Assembly (NCBI RefSeq): GCF_000278115.1 | Contig: NZ_JH725119.1 | Span: 50,909 to 114,908, forward strand | Length of the DNA: 64,000 nt | DNA from: Bartonella sp. DB5-6 | GTDB taxonomy: Bacteria > Pseudomonadota > Alphaproteobacteria > Rhizobiales > Rhizobiaceae | Direction of reading: 5' to 3' | Shown: positions 38,274-47,886 of the stretch, one piece after another | Numbering within the stretch: position 1 is the stretch's first letter | How the letters are laid out: each line of letters begins with the position of its first letter | Made by a program: the position numbers and the translations under genes | The notes under the pieces: generated by a model | Databases searched by the model: none | What the model was told of the DNA's origin: nothing | Seen by the model: the letters and a program-made list of their open reading frames with translations, nothing else

Positions 38274-39110
38274 ATGGCTGGAACCGATAGGAAACGTAAA
38301 AATTTAACAAGTGGTCCAATTATTATTTTAGTCGAACCGCAATTGCCTGAAAATATTGGTATGGTAGCAAGGGCGATGGCAAATTTTGGGCTCTCTAAGC
38401 TTCGGTTAGTTAAGCCTCGAGAAGCATTTCCAAATGAAAAAGCCAAAGCTGCAGCTAGTAAAGCAGATCATGTTATTAACAATACAAGGATTTTTGCTAC
38501 GTTGCATGATGCGATTGCAGATTTACATTATGTTTTTGCTACAACGGCACGTGAAAGATGTGGTTTTAAAACTGTAAAAAGTGCTGTTGAAGCAGCGTGT
38601 ATGTTACGTCAGCATGAAAATATTGGACATAAGACGGGGATTTTATTTGGAAGAGAGAGGTGGGGACTAGAAAATGATGAAATCAGTCTTGTTGATGAAA
38701 TTATCACTTTTCCAGTTAATCCTGCTTTTGCATCGCTCAATATTGCGCAAGCGGTTTTGCTTATGTCTTACGAATGGATGAAATCAGGTTTGGAAGATGT
38801 GAGAGATACAGCTTTTCGTGCAACAGAGATGAAGCCAGCGAATAAAGCAACCTTTCATGGTTTTTTATCTCAGTTAGAAGGTGCTTTGGATATCCGTGGA
38901 TATTTTAGACCCCGAGAGCGCAAAGAAGTGATGGTTGCAAATCTGCGCTCTGTTTTTACGCGCGCTCATTTTAGTGAATCTGAGATTCACTTACTACGTG
39001 GGATTATTTCTTCATTGGATCATTTCTCGCCTAAGTTTCCACGAGGGAGTGGTGCGCCTGTAGATTGTGATCGTAAAAAATTAAAAACAAGTGTGAATAC
39101 TGATGGATGA
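38274..39110 (+). CDS. trmJ: tRNA (cytidine/uridine-2'-O)-methyltransferase TrmJ-like
   Basis: This 278-residue SPOUT-family methyltransferase starts 'IIILVEPQLPENIGMVARAMANFGL', typical of TrmJ (2'-O-methylation of tRNA position 32). 'GILFGRERWGLENDEISLVD' near 125-144 and 'FPVNPAFASLNIAQAVLLMSYE' near 150-171 are the knot motifs. The C-terminal part is a TrmJ-type extension. ATG 38274 follows AGGTAAG. Its stop codon lies 8 nt inside murI, so the two are coupled. Confidence 0.9.
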   Translation: MAGTDRKRKNLTSGPIIILVEPQLPENIGMVARAMANFGLSKLRLVKPREAFPNEKAKAAASKADHVINNTRIFATLHDAIADLHYVFATTARERCGFKTVKSAVEAACMLRQHENIGHKTGILFGRERWGLENDEISLVDEIITFPVNPAFASLNIAQAVLLMSYEWMKSGLEDVRDTAFRATEMKPANKATFHGFLSQLEGALDIRGYFRPRERKEVMVANLRSVFTRAHFSESEIHLLRGIISSLDHFSPKFPRGSGAPVDCDRKKLKTSVNTDG

Positions 39111-39915
39111 ACGGCCTGTTCTTTTTTTTGATAGTGGCATTGGCGGTTTGACGGTGTTGAGAGAAGTCCGCATGCTTGTCCCTGAAAGGCAATTTATTTA
39201 TGTTGCTGACGATACGGGATTTCCTTATGGAAGTTGGGAAGAAAATGTTCTGAAAAACCGCATTTTAAAGATTTTTAAAAATCTTTTAACACTCTATAAT
39301 CCTGCTTTATGTGTAATCGCTTGCAATACCGTTTCTACATTGATGATGGCAGATTTGCGACAAAAATTTTCCCATATTCTTTTTGTAGGAACGGTTCCTG
39401 CAATTAAATCAGCAGCAGAACAAACAAAATCTGGCTTTATTTCAGTATTAGCCACTCCTGGAACAGTTAAGCGTTCTTATACACATGAATTAATTAATTC
39501 TTTTGCTACTCAGTGTCATGTTCAGCTTGTTGGAAGTGAAAAACTTGCTGGATTTGCTGAAGATTATTTACGTGGAAAACCTATAAACTTGGAAGAATTA
39601 CGTCACGAAATCTTTCCGTGTTTTGTTGAGAAAAATGGCAAATATACTGATATTGTTGTTTTAGCTTGTACACATTATCCTTTTTTAATTAACTTCTTTC
39701 GTGAACAAGCTTTATGGCCAGTTGCATGGATTGATCCGGCAAAAGCTGTAGCTAAACACACAAGATCACTATTACCGAAAAGAGTAATACCAAAAACCAT
39801 AAAGAAGCATAAGGATTTTGCGTTGTTTACATCGCAAAATGTAACTTCTTCTACAAGGCGTTTGTTAAAAGGATTTAGTTTAAATATTATGAAAGGAGTT
39901 GACTTTGGAGTCTGA
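39103..39915 (+). CDS. murI: Glutamate racemase
   Basis: This 270-residue racemase makes D-glutamate for peptidoglycan. 'FFDSGIGGLTVLREV' at 8-22 and 'DDTGFPYGSW' carry substrate residues; the two catalytic cysteines are in 'IACNTVSTL' near 73 and 'VLACTHYPFL' near 188. Length is normal. It overlaps the 3' end of trmJ. Confidence 0.95.
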   Translation: MDERPVLFFDSGIGGLTVLREVRMLVPERQFIYVADDTGFPYGSWEENVLKNRILKIFKNLLTLYNPALCVIACNTVSTLMMADLRQKFSHILFVGTVPAIKSAAEQTKSGFISVLATPGTVKRSYTHELINSFATQCHVQLVGSEKLAGFAEDYLRGKPINLEELRHEIFPCFVEKNGKYTDIVVLACTHYPFLINFFREQALWPVAWIDPAKAVAKHTRSLLPKRVIPKTIKKHKDFALFTSQNVTSSTRRLLKGFSLNIMKGVDFGV

Positions 39916-40100
39916 GATCAATAGAAGTTACCTTTAGCTTTTTCTTTCGAGAGAATGGCATTAATTGACGTGTCCCGTGGATGACTTTACGTATTACATG
40001 TGAAAGAGTCCTGTCAGTCTTTTAATTTAAAGGCAGAGGAGGGCGCGTTTCCTTGAGATCTCATTGTGAGATTTTACGTTTTATTTTTAAAGGAAATGCG

Positions 40101-40718
40101 ATGAGTAAACGCGAAACAACAAAATATAAAATTGACCGCCGTATGGGAGAAAATATTTGGGGGCGTCCGAAATCTCCTGTGAATCGCCGTGATTATGGTC
40201 CAGGACAGCACGGACAGCGCCGTAAAGGAAAACTTTCTGATTATGGTGTGCAATTGCGTGCTAAGCAGAAGTTAAAAGGATTTTACGGTGATATTTCAGA
40301 AAAGCAATTTCGTAAAACTTATGAAGAAGCTGCTCGTCGACGTGGTGATACTGGTGAAAATCTGATCGGTCTTTTGGAATCGCGTTTGGATGCTGTCATT
40401 TACCGTGCAAAGTTTGTTCCTACAATTTTTGCTTCTCGTCAATTTATCAATCATGGTCATGTTAATGTAAATGGGCGGCGCACAAATATTCAGTCATATC
40501 GTTGTAAACCAGGTGACATTATTGAAATTCGTGAAAAATCAAAACAGCTTGTTTTAGTTTTGGAATCTGTGCAATTAGCAGAGCGTGATGTACCTGAATA
40601 TATTGAAGCAGATCATAATCAAATGAAAGCAACATTTACGCGTGTTCCTGCTTTTGCAGATGTTCCTTATGCCGTGCAAATGGAACCTAATTTAGTTGTT
40701 GAATTTTACTCTCGTTAA
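40101..40718 (+). CDS. rpsD: 30S ribosomal protein S4
   Basis: This 205-residue primary 16S rRNA-binding protein begins '[20 protein letters not shown]', typical of alphaproteobacterial S4, with the S4 RNA-binding domain '[23 protein letters not shown]' and '[20 protein letters not shown]' near 92-135. ATG 40101 follows AAAGGAAATGCG; the open frame runs upstream to 40053 but that part is not S4. The gene stands alone, as in other Rhizobiales. Confidence 0.97.
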   Translation: MSKRETTKYKIDRRMGENIWGRPKSPVNRRDYGPGQHGQRRKGKLSDYGVQLRAKQKLKGFYGDISEKQFRKTYEEAARRRGDTGENLIGLLESRLDAVIYRAKFVPTIFASRQFINHGHVNVNGRRTNIQSYRCKPGDIIEIREKSKQLVLVLESVQLAERDVPEYIEADHNQMKATFTRVPAFADVPYAVQMEPNLVVEFYSR

Positions 40719-41027
40719 GTTCTCTATGGGAAGAGCTACTACTCTCTCTGCTTTGCTATATGCTAAGACTTATTATGTTGCTTTATAGCTATTGAGGCTA
40801 ACGAAGTGCCTTTTGTTAAATAATGGCGCTATATCGAGTTTATTGTTATATTTTATAGCAATAAGGTTTATATAGCCTGTTTCTTTTGCATATCTCATCT
40901 TATAAATTGAAAAAGATAGGTTTGGTCCGCACTACATTGCTTGTTGTTTCTATCACTTTTACAGAATCTGCTACTTATTATGCAAGATTATGGTATTATG
41001 GGCAATGTTTTAGTTGAATATAAGGTA
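40719..41027. other. Intergenic between rpsD and ttcA
   Basis: 309 nt with no gene or clear terminator. Part may be coding if ttcA starts upstream at ATG 40980 or 40998. Confidence 0.35.
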
Positions 41028-41876
41028 ATGAAAGAGAATGTAGAGAAAGCTGATTTTTTATTAAGCGAAGTTGATGATTGTCATCCAATATTTCGGATTG
41101 CTCCTTCAACTGTGGAGTTTAATAAATTACGTAAACGGCTGTTACGTCATATGCGGCGAGCCTTGGATGATTTTTCTATGCTTTCTTCAGGAAAAAAATG
41201 GCTTATTGCTCTATCAGGTGGGAAAGATTCTTACGGTTTACTAGCGCTTCTTTTAGATTTAAAATGGCGCGGTCTTTTGCCTGTTGAAGTTCTAGCTTGT
41301 AATCTTGACCAAGGACACCCCGATTTTCCAAAGCATGTTCTTCCAGATTTTTTAAATTCTTATCAAATTCCATATCGCATTGAGTATCAGGATACTTATT
41401 CCATTGTTACAGATAAATTGCCCTATACACAAACATATTGTTCGCTCTGTTCTCGGTTGCGACGTGGTAATTTATATCGTATCGCTCGTGAAGAGGGATG
41501 TTCTGCATTAGTTCTCGGACATCATCGTGATGATGTTTTAGAAACGTTTTTTATGAATTTGTTTCATGGTGGACGATTAGCAGCTATGCCTGGAAAACTT
41601 ATCAACGATGAAGGAGATCTTTTTGTATTACGCCCTCTTGTCTATGCTGCAGAAGAAGATATGGAGAAATTTTCTCGAGCAATGCAATTTCCTATCATTC
41701 CTTGCAATCTTTGTGGTAGCCAAGATGGATTACAACGCAATGCAATGAAAGAAATGCTAAGAGATATTGAAAGAAGAATGCCGGGACGTAAAGATACCAT
41801 GATTCGTGCTCTGACAAACGTTCGTCCAAGCCATTTACTTGATAAAAAATTTTTTGATTTTACAACTTTATTATAA
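41028..41876 (+). CDS. ttcA: tRNA 2-thiocytidine(32) synthetase TtcA
   Basis: This adenylating enzyme puts sulfur on cytidine 32 of some tRNAs. The PP-loop is '[14 protein letters not shown]' near 60-73, the cysteine pair is in '[15 protein letters not shown]', and '[23 protein letters not shown]' follows; a third cysteine pair, 'CNLCGSQ', is near 225. I chose ATG 41028 (283 codons including the stop); upstream ATGs at 40980 and 40998 in the same frame are possible. No ribosome-binding site clearly decides. Confidence 0.9.
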   Translation: MKENVEKADFLLSEVDDCHPIFRIAPSTVEFNKLRKRLLRHMRRALDDFSMLSSGKKWLIALSGGKDSYGLLALLLDLKWRGLLPVEVLACNLDQGHPDFPKHVLPDFLNSYQIPYRIEYQDTYSIVTDKLPYTQTYCSLCSRLRRGNLYRIAREEGCSALVLGHHRDDVLETFFMNLFHGGRLAAMPGKLINDEGDLFVLRPLVYAAEEDMEKFSRAMQFPIIPCNLCGSQDGLQRNAMKEMLRDIERRMPGRKDTMIRALTNVRPSHLLDKKFFDFTTLL

Positions 41877-41920
41877 TTATAAAGATTAGTTGTTAAGTAC
41901 AATAAGTCTGAAATTCATCT

Positions 41921-43234
41921 TCAGACTGCGATGCCATAAAGATCGTAAGCATCCGATTTTTCGATTTTTACAGTAACAAATTCACCTACACGTAATGGCC
42001 GTCGTGATGATATATGCACAACACCATCTATTTCTGGAGCATCATATTGACTGCGACCTTTGGCGGTTTTCCCTTGACTTTCATCAATCAGAACTTGAAG
42101 TCTTTTTCCGATTTTTTTCTTTAAAAGATGGGTAGAAATTTGTTGTTGTTTCGTCATAAAGCGGTGCCAGCGTTTTTCTTTTATTTCTTCAGAAATGTTT
42201 TCTAATCCTAAATCATTTGCAGCAGCACCTTTTACTTCTTCATATTTAAAACAGCCAGCACGTTCAATTTTTGTTTCCTCTAACCATTCAAGAAGTGTGT
42301 TAAAATCTTCATCCGTTTCCCCTGGGAAACCAACAATAAATGTTGATCTTAAAGTGAGATCTGGACAAACTTCTCTCCATTTTTCGATTCTACGGTTTGT
42401 TTTTTCCATATGAGCAGGACGTTTCATGTTACGTAAAACCGTTGGTGATGCATGTTGAAAAGGAATATCTAGATAAGGGAGAATTTTTCTTTCTGCCATA
42501 AGCTCAATAACTTCATCAACATGAGGATAAGGATAGACATAATGCATGCGTATCCAAATATCCATCTTGCCTAATTCATAACAAAGATCGAAAAATTTGG
42601 TTTTTACTGTGCGATCTTTCCAAGGATTTTCGCGATATTTAATATCAAAGCCGTAAGCGCTTGTATCTTGTGAAATAACCAAAAGTTCTTTTACGCCTGC
42701 CTGTACAAGCTTTTCAGCTTCGCGAAGAACCTCACTGATAGGACGTGAAGTAAGATTACCACGCAGAGTAGGGATAATACAAAAACTACATCGATTAGAA
42801 CATCCTTCAGAAATTTTTAAATAAGCATAATGGCGAGGTGTTAAGCGAATACCTTGTGGGGGAACTAAATCGATAAATGGATCATGAATTGGGGGAATTA
42901 CTGTATGAACAGCTTGTATAACACTTTCATAAGCTTGCGGTCCTGTAATGGCTAATACATTAGGATATGCTTGACGAATAACATCAGGAGCAGCACCAAG
43001 ACACCCAGTTACAATAACTTTTCCATTTTTTTTGAGGGCTTCATCAATATTGGCTAATGATTCACTTCGGGCAGAATTAAGAAAACCACAGGTATTCACA
43101 ATAACGAGATCAGCACTTTGATGCTTATGTGAAATTTCATAACCTTCAGATCGGAGTCTAGTAATAATTCGCTCAGAATCTACCAATGCTTTTGGACATC
43201 CGAGGGAGACAAAACTAATACGAGGCGCTACCAT
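41921..43234 (-). CDS. rimO: Ribosomal protein S12 methylthiotransferase RimO
   Basis: This 437-residue radical SAM enzyme methylthiolates Asp of ribosomal protein S12. The N-terminal UPF0004 domain has '[17 protein letters not shown]' and '[17 protein letters not shown]'; the radical SAM cysteines are in '[19 protein letters not shown]'; a C-terminal TRAM domain ends '[21 protein letters not shown]'. ATG 43234 follows AGGA by 6 nt. It converges with ttcA. Confidence 0.95.
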   Translation of the reverse strand: MVAPRISFVSLGCPKALVDSERIITRLRSEGYEISHKHQSADLVIVNTCGFLNSARSESLANIDEALKKNGKVIVTGCLGAAPDVIRQAYPNVLAITGPQAYESVIQAVHTVIPPIHDPFIDLVPPQGIRLTPRHYAYLKISEGCSNRCSFCIIPTLRGNLTSRPISEVLREAEKLVQAGVKELLVISQDTSAYGFDIKYRENPWKDRTVKTKFFDLCYELGKMDIWIRMHYVYPYPHVDEVIELMAERKILPYLDIPFQHASPTVLRNMKRPAHMEKTNRRIEKWREVCPDLTLRSTFIVGFPGETDEDFNTLLEWLEETKIERAGCFKYEEVKGAAANDLGLENISEEIKEKRWHRFMTKQQQISTHLLKKKIGKRLQVLIDESQGKTAKGRSQYDAPEIDGVVHISSRRPLRVGEFVTVKIEKSDAYDLYGIAV

Positions 43235-43410
43235 GATAAATCCTACAACTTTACGCAATTAAATTTTATGCGATTTTTACTTCGTTAAGAATAAAAAATG
43301 CTCTATCTTATGAGTGCGTATATTTTATTAATGCGTGTGACGTAATATAAAAAATACAAAATAATTCCTTACTAAATGTATAGAGCAGGTTAGGAAAACG
43401 TTTTTATTTT

Positions 43411-44115
43411 TTAATATTTGCGAATAAGTCCAATAAGTTTACCGTGTATCTGTACACGCTCAGAACCATATATATGTGTTTCATAGTGAGGATTTGCAGC
43501 TTCTAATAGAATAGTGGTTCCTTTACGTCGATAACGTTTTAAAGTCGCTTCTTTTTTATCAATGAATGCGACAATAATATCACCCGATGTTGCTGTACTT
43601 TGACGCTTAACAATTACAGTATCTTTATCAAGAATACCAGCTTCAATCATAGAATTATCCTTGACTTCTAAAGCATAGTGCTCACCTGAATTAAACATAT
43701 CTTGTGGTAAAAAAAGGGTGTCTGTTTGTTGTAATATAGCAGAGACAGGCACACCCGTAGCAATACGGCCCATAATGGGAATAGTAATATTTTTTTTCTC
43801 TTGCGCATCAAAATTATCAATTTTTTTTGATATTTCTCTTTTATTTTTTTCTATCACACTGGGGGAAATTTTACGAGCTAAAGACAGATTAAATGTTATC
43901 TTATTGGGAAGGCGAATAACCTCTACTGCGCGAGCACGTTTTGGCAAACGGCGTATAAAACCTCGTTGCTCCAAGCCTATAATCAGCTTATGAATTCCAG
44001 ATTTTGAGGAACGCTCCAATGCAATTTTCATTTCATCAAAAGAGGGAGGAACACCAGTTTCTTTTATATGATTGTGGATAAACAAGAGTAGCTCATATTG
44101 TTTACATGTCAACAT
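43411..44115 (-). CDS. lexA: SOS-response repressor LexA
   Basis: This 234-residue repressor has an N-terminal winged helix ('MLTCKQYELLLFIHNHIKETGVPPSFDEM' in outline, then 'SGIHKLIIGLEQRGFIRRLP') and a C-terminal S24 self-cleaving domain. The catalytic Ser is Ser155 in 'VKDNSMIEAG' and Lys193 is in 'EATLKRYRR'. The cleavage-site region reads 'MGRIATGVPVSAI': Thr120-Gly121 occupies the place where most LexA proteins have Ala-Gly. No obvious alphaproteobacterial LexA box (GAAC-N7-GAAC or GTTC-N7-GTTC) was seen upstream. Confidence 0.93.
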   Translation of the reverse strand: MLTCKQYELLLFIHNHIKETGVPPSFDEMKIALERSSKSGIHKLIIGLEQRGFIRRLPKRARAVEVIRLPNKITFNLSLARKISPSVIEKNKREISKKIDNFDAQEKKNITIPIMGRIATGVPVSAILQQTDTLFLPQDMFNSGEHYALEVKDNSMIEAGILDKDTVIVKRQSTATSGDIIVAFIDKKEATLKRYRRKGTTILLEAANPHYETHIYGSERVQIHGKLIGLIRKY

Positions 44116-44966
44116 TTAGTATTCCAGCAAAAAAACAAAAATAGGCAAATCACGACAATATTATTTATATAATAATTATATTTATTAAATATATTTTACT
44201 ATTTTAATTAATATGAATTATATTAATAATAAATTATGTAATATTTTTTATAAGAGTTATCTATATATTTTAATAATATAACATCTCATCCTGTAATTTT
44301 TAGCATAAAGAGATCAGTTAAAAAGGTATTTTGTCAATTTAATAGGAATGGCAATACAATCTACATTTAGAATTCTCTCAGGGGTTATTTTTATTTTCAG
44401 TAAAATTATATATAATTTAAAATGTTTATTGCTTTTTTCAATCATTAATGATATTTTTTAACATCATTCCAATTGTATTAAATTCCATATCTACTTTATT
44501 TTTGTATAGTCATGGGTTTCGAGTATATGTCCATTTTGCATTGTCGAGGTTGTGCTCACATTTGGAAGGTGAAGGAACAAGACATTTAAAGATAAAAAAT
44601 GAATAGTCATATTTCTAAATGATATAACCCTCATAGCTTCTGATGAATGTATCGTTCTCTTTCTGTATTCGTTAACTTCAACGAGAGTCGCTATTGTTAT
44701 TTATGTTCTAAAACTCAATTCACCATTTTTACGTATACTCTCTAGTTATTCTCATAAATTTTGAAATATTTACCCTTATTGTTTTAGAATCTATGAGGCA
44801 TTTACATGTTTAAATGGTTCCTTTTGTTCAAGCTTAGAAAAGAGAAAAGACAGAAAAGTATTGATAACTGAACAGAAATAATAATATTTTTTTCGAAAGG
44901 TGTTGACCAAATGAAAAGTCAACCGTATGTTCCACTCACTTACTACAAGCAAAATGGCTTGTGTAG
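44116..44966. other. 0.85 kb AT-rich intergenic region upstream of lexA
   Basis: 851 nt between lexA and tRNA-Lys, with near-pure A/T at 44160-44280. No gene, repeat or terminator could be supported. It may be the site of lost genes, since lexA lies in a gene cluster in larger Rhizobiales genomes. Confidence 0.45.
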
Positions 44967-45042
44967 GAGCGCGTAGCTCAGCTGGTAGAGCAACTGACTT
45001 TTAATCAGTAGGTCCAGGGTTCGAATCCCTGCGCGCTCACCA
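44967..45042 (+). tRNA. tRNA-Lys (anticodon TTT)
   Basis: A standard 76-nt cloverleaf with encoded CCA: acceptor GAGCGCG pairs with CGCGCTC, D arm GCTCAGCTGGTAGAGC, anticodon stem ACTGA/TCAGT around loop CTTTTAA, and T arm CAGGGTTCGAATCCCTG. The anticodon TTT reads lysine AAA/AAG codons. Confidence 0.97.
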
Positions 45043-45431
45043 ATAGGTGATTTTAAAATTCTAAGAAAATAATGTATAATTATTAGATTTTCCCCTTAGA
45101 CTAGGCTTTTCTACATAATCAAAATAATTTACTACTCATTATGAGATTCATTCTACGTATTCACAATTTATATATTATGAAATCATATTTTTAACTAATA
45201 TATTGATTTATATATTTTTTTAATTCATTCATTACGTCTATGAAATGGTATTTTTTCTTGTGAAGATTATAAAGATATTAATAATGTATTAATTTGTTGA
45301 TAAATAGTAAATTTTCAGGCTATTATAGGTGCGCGAGGGGAATCATCCGAAAATGTAAATTTCCCTATCGCATGTAAGGTGCAATGTGATTTTTGCAGTA
45401 AATACTTAATTAGAAATAAGCGGGCTGACAA
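45043..45431. other. Intergenic, no gene seen
   Basis: 389 nt between tRNA-Lys and the RlpA-like gene, AT-rich, with no ORF or hairpin I can support. It should contain the RlpA promoter. Confidence 0.45.
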
Positions 45432-46310
45432 ATGCTTTTAAATAGCAAAGAGAAGTTTACTCCCATTCTTAATTCAACATTTCAATTTCTTTCTGTAGTA
45501 GTTGTTTCCCAGTTATTGGTATCTTGCTGTGCAAGCCAAACAGCACATTTTGCAATAAAAAATTTTTACGATAATAAAGCGACTGACGTGAATATTGCTG
45601 TTCTTCCTCAAAAAAATTCAAGTAAGAAAAATCAATCAAAAGAAAAGAGAAGTGGGCGTGCCATTGTCGGTAAACCTTATCAAATAAAAGGAAAGTGGTA
45701 TTATCCCAAAAATGATCCAACCTATAAACGTGTTGGAGAAGCATCATGGTATGGTTCAGATTTTCATGGGCGTTTAACCGCAAATGGCGAGGTCTATGAC
45801 ATGAATCTTTTAACTGCTGCTCATCCCACAATGCCTTTACCTAGTTATGCTCGTGTTACTAATTTAAAAAATGGCTCTTCTATCATTGTCAGAGTGAATG
45901 ATCGCGGTCCTTTTATGAAAGATAGAATTATTGATTTATCAAAGCAAGCTGCGGAAATACTAGGTTATGCAAATAAAGGTGTAGCAAATGTTAAAGTGGA
46001 ATATATTTCTGAAGCACCTGTTGGTTATTATGATAGCGCTTATTTAATGGCTTCTTATATATCAGGGGATGACTCTCCGTCCTCGTTCGTATTGGCGGGG
46101 ATTTCGAAAGAGAGAGAAAATATCGTGCTAAAGAGATTCGGTGTAGATAATCACAAACAATTAGATGAAGCTATAATTGAACAAAAACAACTCAATAAAA
46201 TTCTTTCAATAAGATTGCCGGAAATTGGTCCCGTTTTGATTGATAAGCCGATGTTTTTTGATCAAGTAGCTTTTATAAATAAATCAAGCAAAAAAATGCG
46301 AGTTAATTAA
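45432..46310 (+). CDS. rlpA: RlpA-like septal-ring lipoprotein
   Basis: This 292-residue protein has a signal peptide with a lipobox (LLVSC, Cys32) and a double-psi beta-barrel RlpA domain near 80-185: 'GEASWYGSDFHGRLTANGEV', 'MNLLTAAHPTMPLPSYARV', 'IIVRVNDRGPFMKDRIIDLS' and 'AAEILGYANKGVANVKVEYI'. RlpA is a lytic transglycosylase acting on stripped glycans at the septum. No C-terminal SPOR domain is recognisable; the last 100 residues are unassigned. Confidence 0.88.
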   Translation: MLLNSKEKFTPILNSTFQFLSVVVVSQLLVSCCASQTAHFAIKNFYDNKATDVNIAVLPQKNSSKKNQSKEKRSGRAIVGKPYQIKGKWYYPKNDPTYKRVGEASWYGSDFHGRLTANGEVYDMNLLTAAHPTMPLPSYARVTNLKNGSSIIVRVNDRGPFMKDRIIDLSKQAAEILGYANKGVANVKVEYISEAPVGYYDSAYLMASYISGDDSPSSFVLAGISKERENIVLKRFGVDNHKQLDEAIIEQKQLNKILSIRLPEIGPVLIDKPMFFDQVAFINKSSKKMRVN

Positions 46311-46343
46311 TTACAAGTGTTTTGAGAAAAATAATGTTTGTTT

Positions 46344-46379
46344 CTAATCATCTATAATTTAAAAATTATAGATGATTAG
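46344..46379. repeat. Perfect 16-bp inverted repeat after rlpA
   Basis: CTAATCATCTATAATT (46344-46359) is repeated in inverted form at 46364-46379 around a 4-nt loop, 33 nt after the rlpA stop. A further T-A pair extends it by one base. There is no T run on the plus-strand side; it may be an RNA 3'-end structure or a terminator. Confidence 0.6.
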
Positions 46380-46461
46380 AGATGGTTAGTTGTAGTAAGA
46401 TTTTCATTTTAAATAAAAAAATGAGTTTGTGTATTGCGTGTTGCGTATTGTTATGAAAAAG

Positions 46462-46494
46462 GTGATGCTTTAAAAGCATCACTACGCTTTGCGT
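46462..46494. repeat. Second hairpin pair upstream of the carboxypeptidase gene
   Basis: GTGATGCTTT and AAAGCATCAC (46462-46482, one central A) form a near-perfect palindrome, directly followed by a small hairpin ACGC-TTT-GCGT (46484-46494) and then a GCGTTTAAG stretch. It lies between rlpA and the carboxypeptidase homologue. It may be a terminator of rlpA or a regulatory site for the next gene. Confidence 0.5.
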
Positions 46495-46692
46495 GCGTTT
46501 AAGACATTAAAAATAAATCCTACGCGAAAAACGAAAAGGAAAGTGTAGCATGTTGGTTTCGTTTGATAATACAGAGCGAAAATAAAAAACTGTTCTCATT
46601 TTTGGATGATTCTCTCTTTGCAAAAATAAACAAATCTTTTCTTGCATAAGAGGTTTCTTTATGTTGATTCTTTAGATATGGGAGAATCGACT

Positions 46693-47856
46693 ATGCGTGT
46701 GCTATTAAGCATTTTATTTACCTTATTTATGATGTTTACATTGAGCGGGTGGGGGAGAGCACAAAAATTTCAAAATTCTGCATCGCAATTACTGTTACTA
46801 GATAATGACACAGATACAGTACTTTTTGAAAAACAGAGTGATATTACTTTTTTTCCTGCTTCATTAGCAAAATTAATGACGGCTGAAGTTATATTTCATC
46901 AATTAAAAGAAGGCTCGTTAAGCAATACACAAGAGTTCAAGGTAAGTGAGAATGCTTGGCAAAAAGGTGGGGCACCTTCCGGTACAACCACTATGTTTGC
47001 GAAAGTGAATACAAAAATTAGTGTTTCTGATCTTTTGCGTGGTTTAATTATTGTCAATGGAAATGATGCCGCTATTATTCTTGCTGAGGGAATATCAGGA
47101 AGTGAGGCTAATTTCGCGAAGCTGATGAATCAGAGAGCTAAAACACTCGGATTATCACATAGCCATTTTGTTAATGCGACAGGGCTTCCTCAAGAGGGGC
47201 AGTTTGTGACAGTACGTGATATGATTGTACTAGCGCGTCATATTGTTCATGAATATCCCCATTATTATGCCCTTTATCGTGAACCTCATTTTACTTGGAA
47301 TAAAATTTTTCAACGCAATAAAAATCCTCTTATTTCTAAGGGAATTGGTATAGAAGGTTTCGGTTTTGGTTATAGTAAAAAAGAAGGTTTTTCAATGGTT
47401 GCTTCAGTTTATAAAAATCATCGACGCCTTTTTTTAGCAGTAAATGGTTTGCAAGATGGTAAAGAATATACAAAAGAAGTAGAACGCATTCTTCAATGGG
47501 GAATGACAGCTTTTGGTCTTAAAACGGTTTTTACAGAAGGGGAAACGGTTGGTTATGCTTCTGTTTATGGCGGAATGCACAATTCTGTTCCACTTATTGT
47601 TAAAAAACCGGTAAATTTTATGCTTTTGAATGAAAAAAAAGTGAATGTTAAAGCAAAAATTAAATATCATGGTCCATTGAAAGCCCCTATTGCTTTAGGG
47701 CAACCAGTTGGTGTTATTCAAATTTTAGAAGATAAAAAACTTCTTCTTGAAAAACCAGTTTTTGCTGGAAGAAATGTTCAGGAGGGAAACTTCTTGAAAA
47801 AAGTAAAAGATGCGTTCTATGAAATAACAATTGGATGGTTACGAAAATATTTATAG
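46693..47856 (+). CDS. D-alanyl-D-alanine carboxypeptidase family protein (PBP5-like), altered active site
   Basis: This 387-residue protein has a signal peptide (about 1-24, cut near GRAQ) and the S11 transpeptidase-like domain. The acyl-serine motif is present as SLAK (57-60) in 'FFPASLAKLMTAEV'. The second motif, normally SxN, reads N-G-N at 122-124 in 'LIIVNGNDAAIILAEG'. The third, normally KTG, reads G-F-G at 224-226 in 'GIEGFGFGYSKKEGFSMVAS'. The C-terminal domain typical of PBP5 proteins follows. So the fold is clear but activity is doubtful. ATG 46693 was chosen (GGGAGAA upstream). It is followed 30 nt later by tmk. Confidence 0.88.
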   Translation: MRVLLSILFTLFMMFTLSGWGRAQKFQNSASQLLLLDNDTDTVLFEKQSDITFFPASLAKLMTAEVIFHQLKEGSLSNTQEFKVSENAWQKGGAPSGTTTMFAKVNTKISVSDLLRGLIIVNGNDAAIILAEGISGSEANFAKLMNQRAKTLGLSHSHFVNATGLPQEGQFVTVRDMIVLARHIVHEYPHYYALYREPHFTWNKIFQRNKNPLISKGIGIEGFGFGYSKKEGFSMVASVYKNHRRLFLAVNGLQDGKEYTKEVERILQWGMTAFGLKTVFTEGETVGYASVYGGMHNSVPLIVKKPVNFMLLNEKKVNVKAKIKYHGPLKAPIALGQPVGVIQILEDKKLLLEKPVFAGRNVQEGNFLKKVKDAFYEITIGWLRKYL

Positions 47857-47886
47857 TACATGCTTAATAAGGATTAAGGTTTATAC

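Noticed and set aside
44116-44966. LexA operator upstream of lexA
   Set aside because: No GAAC-N7-GAAC or GTTC-N7-GTTC site was found by eye; a diverged site cannot be excluded.
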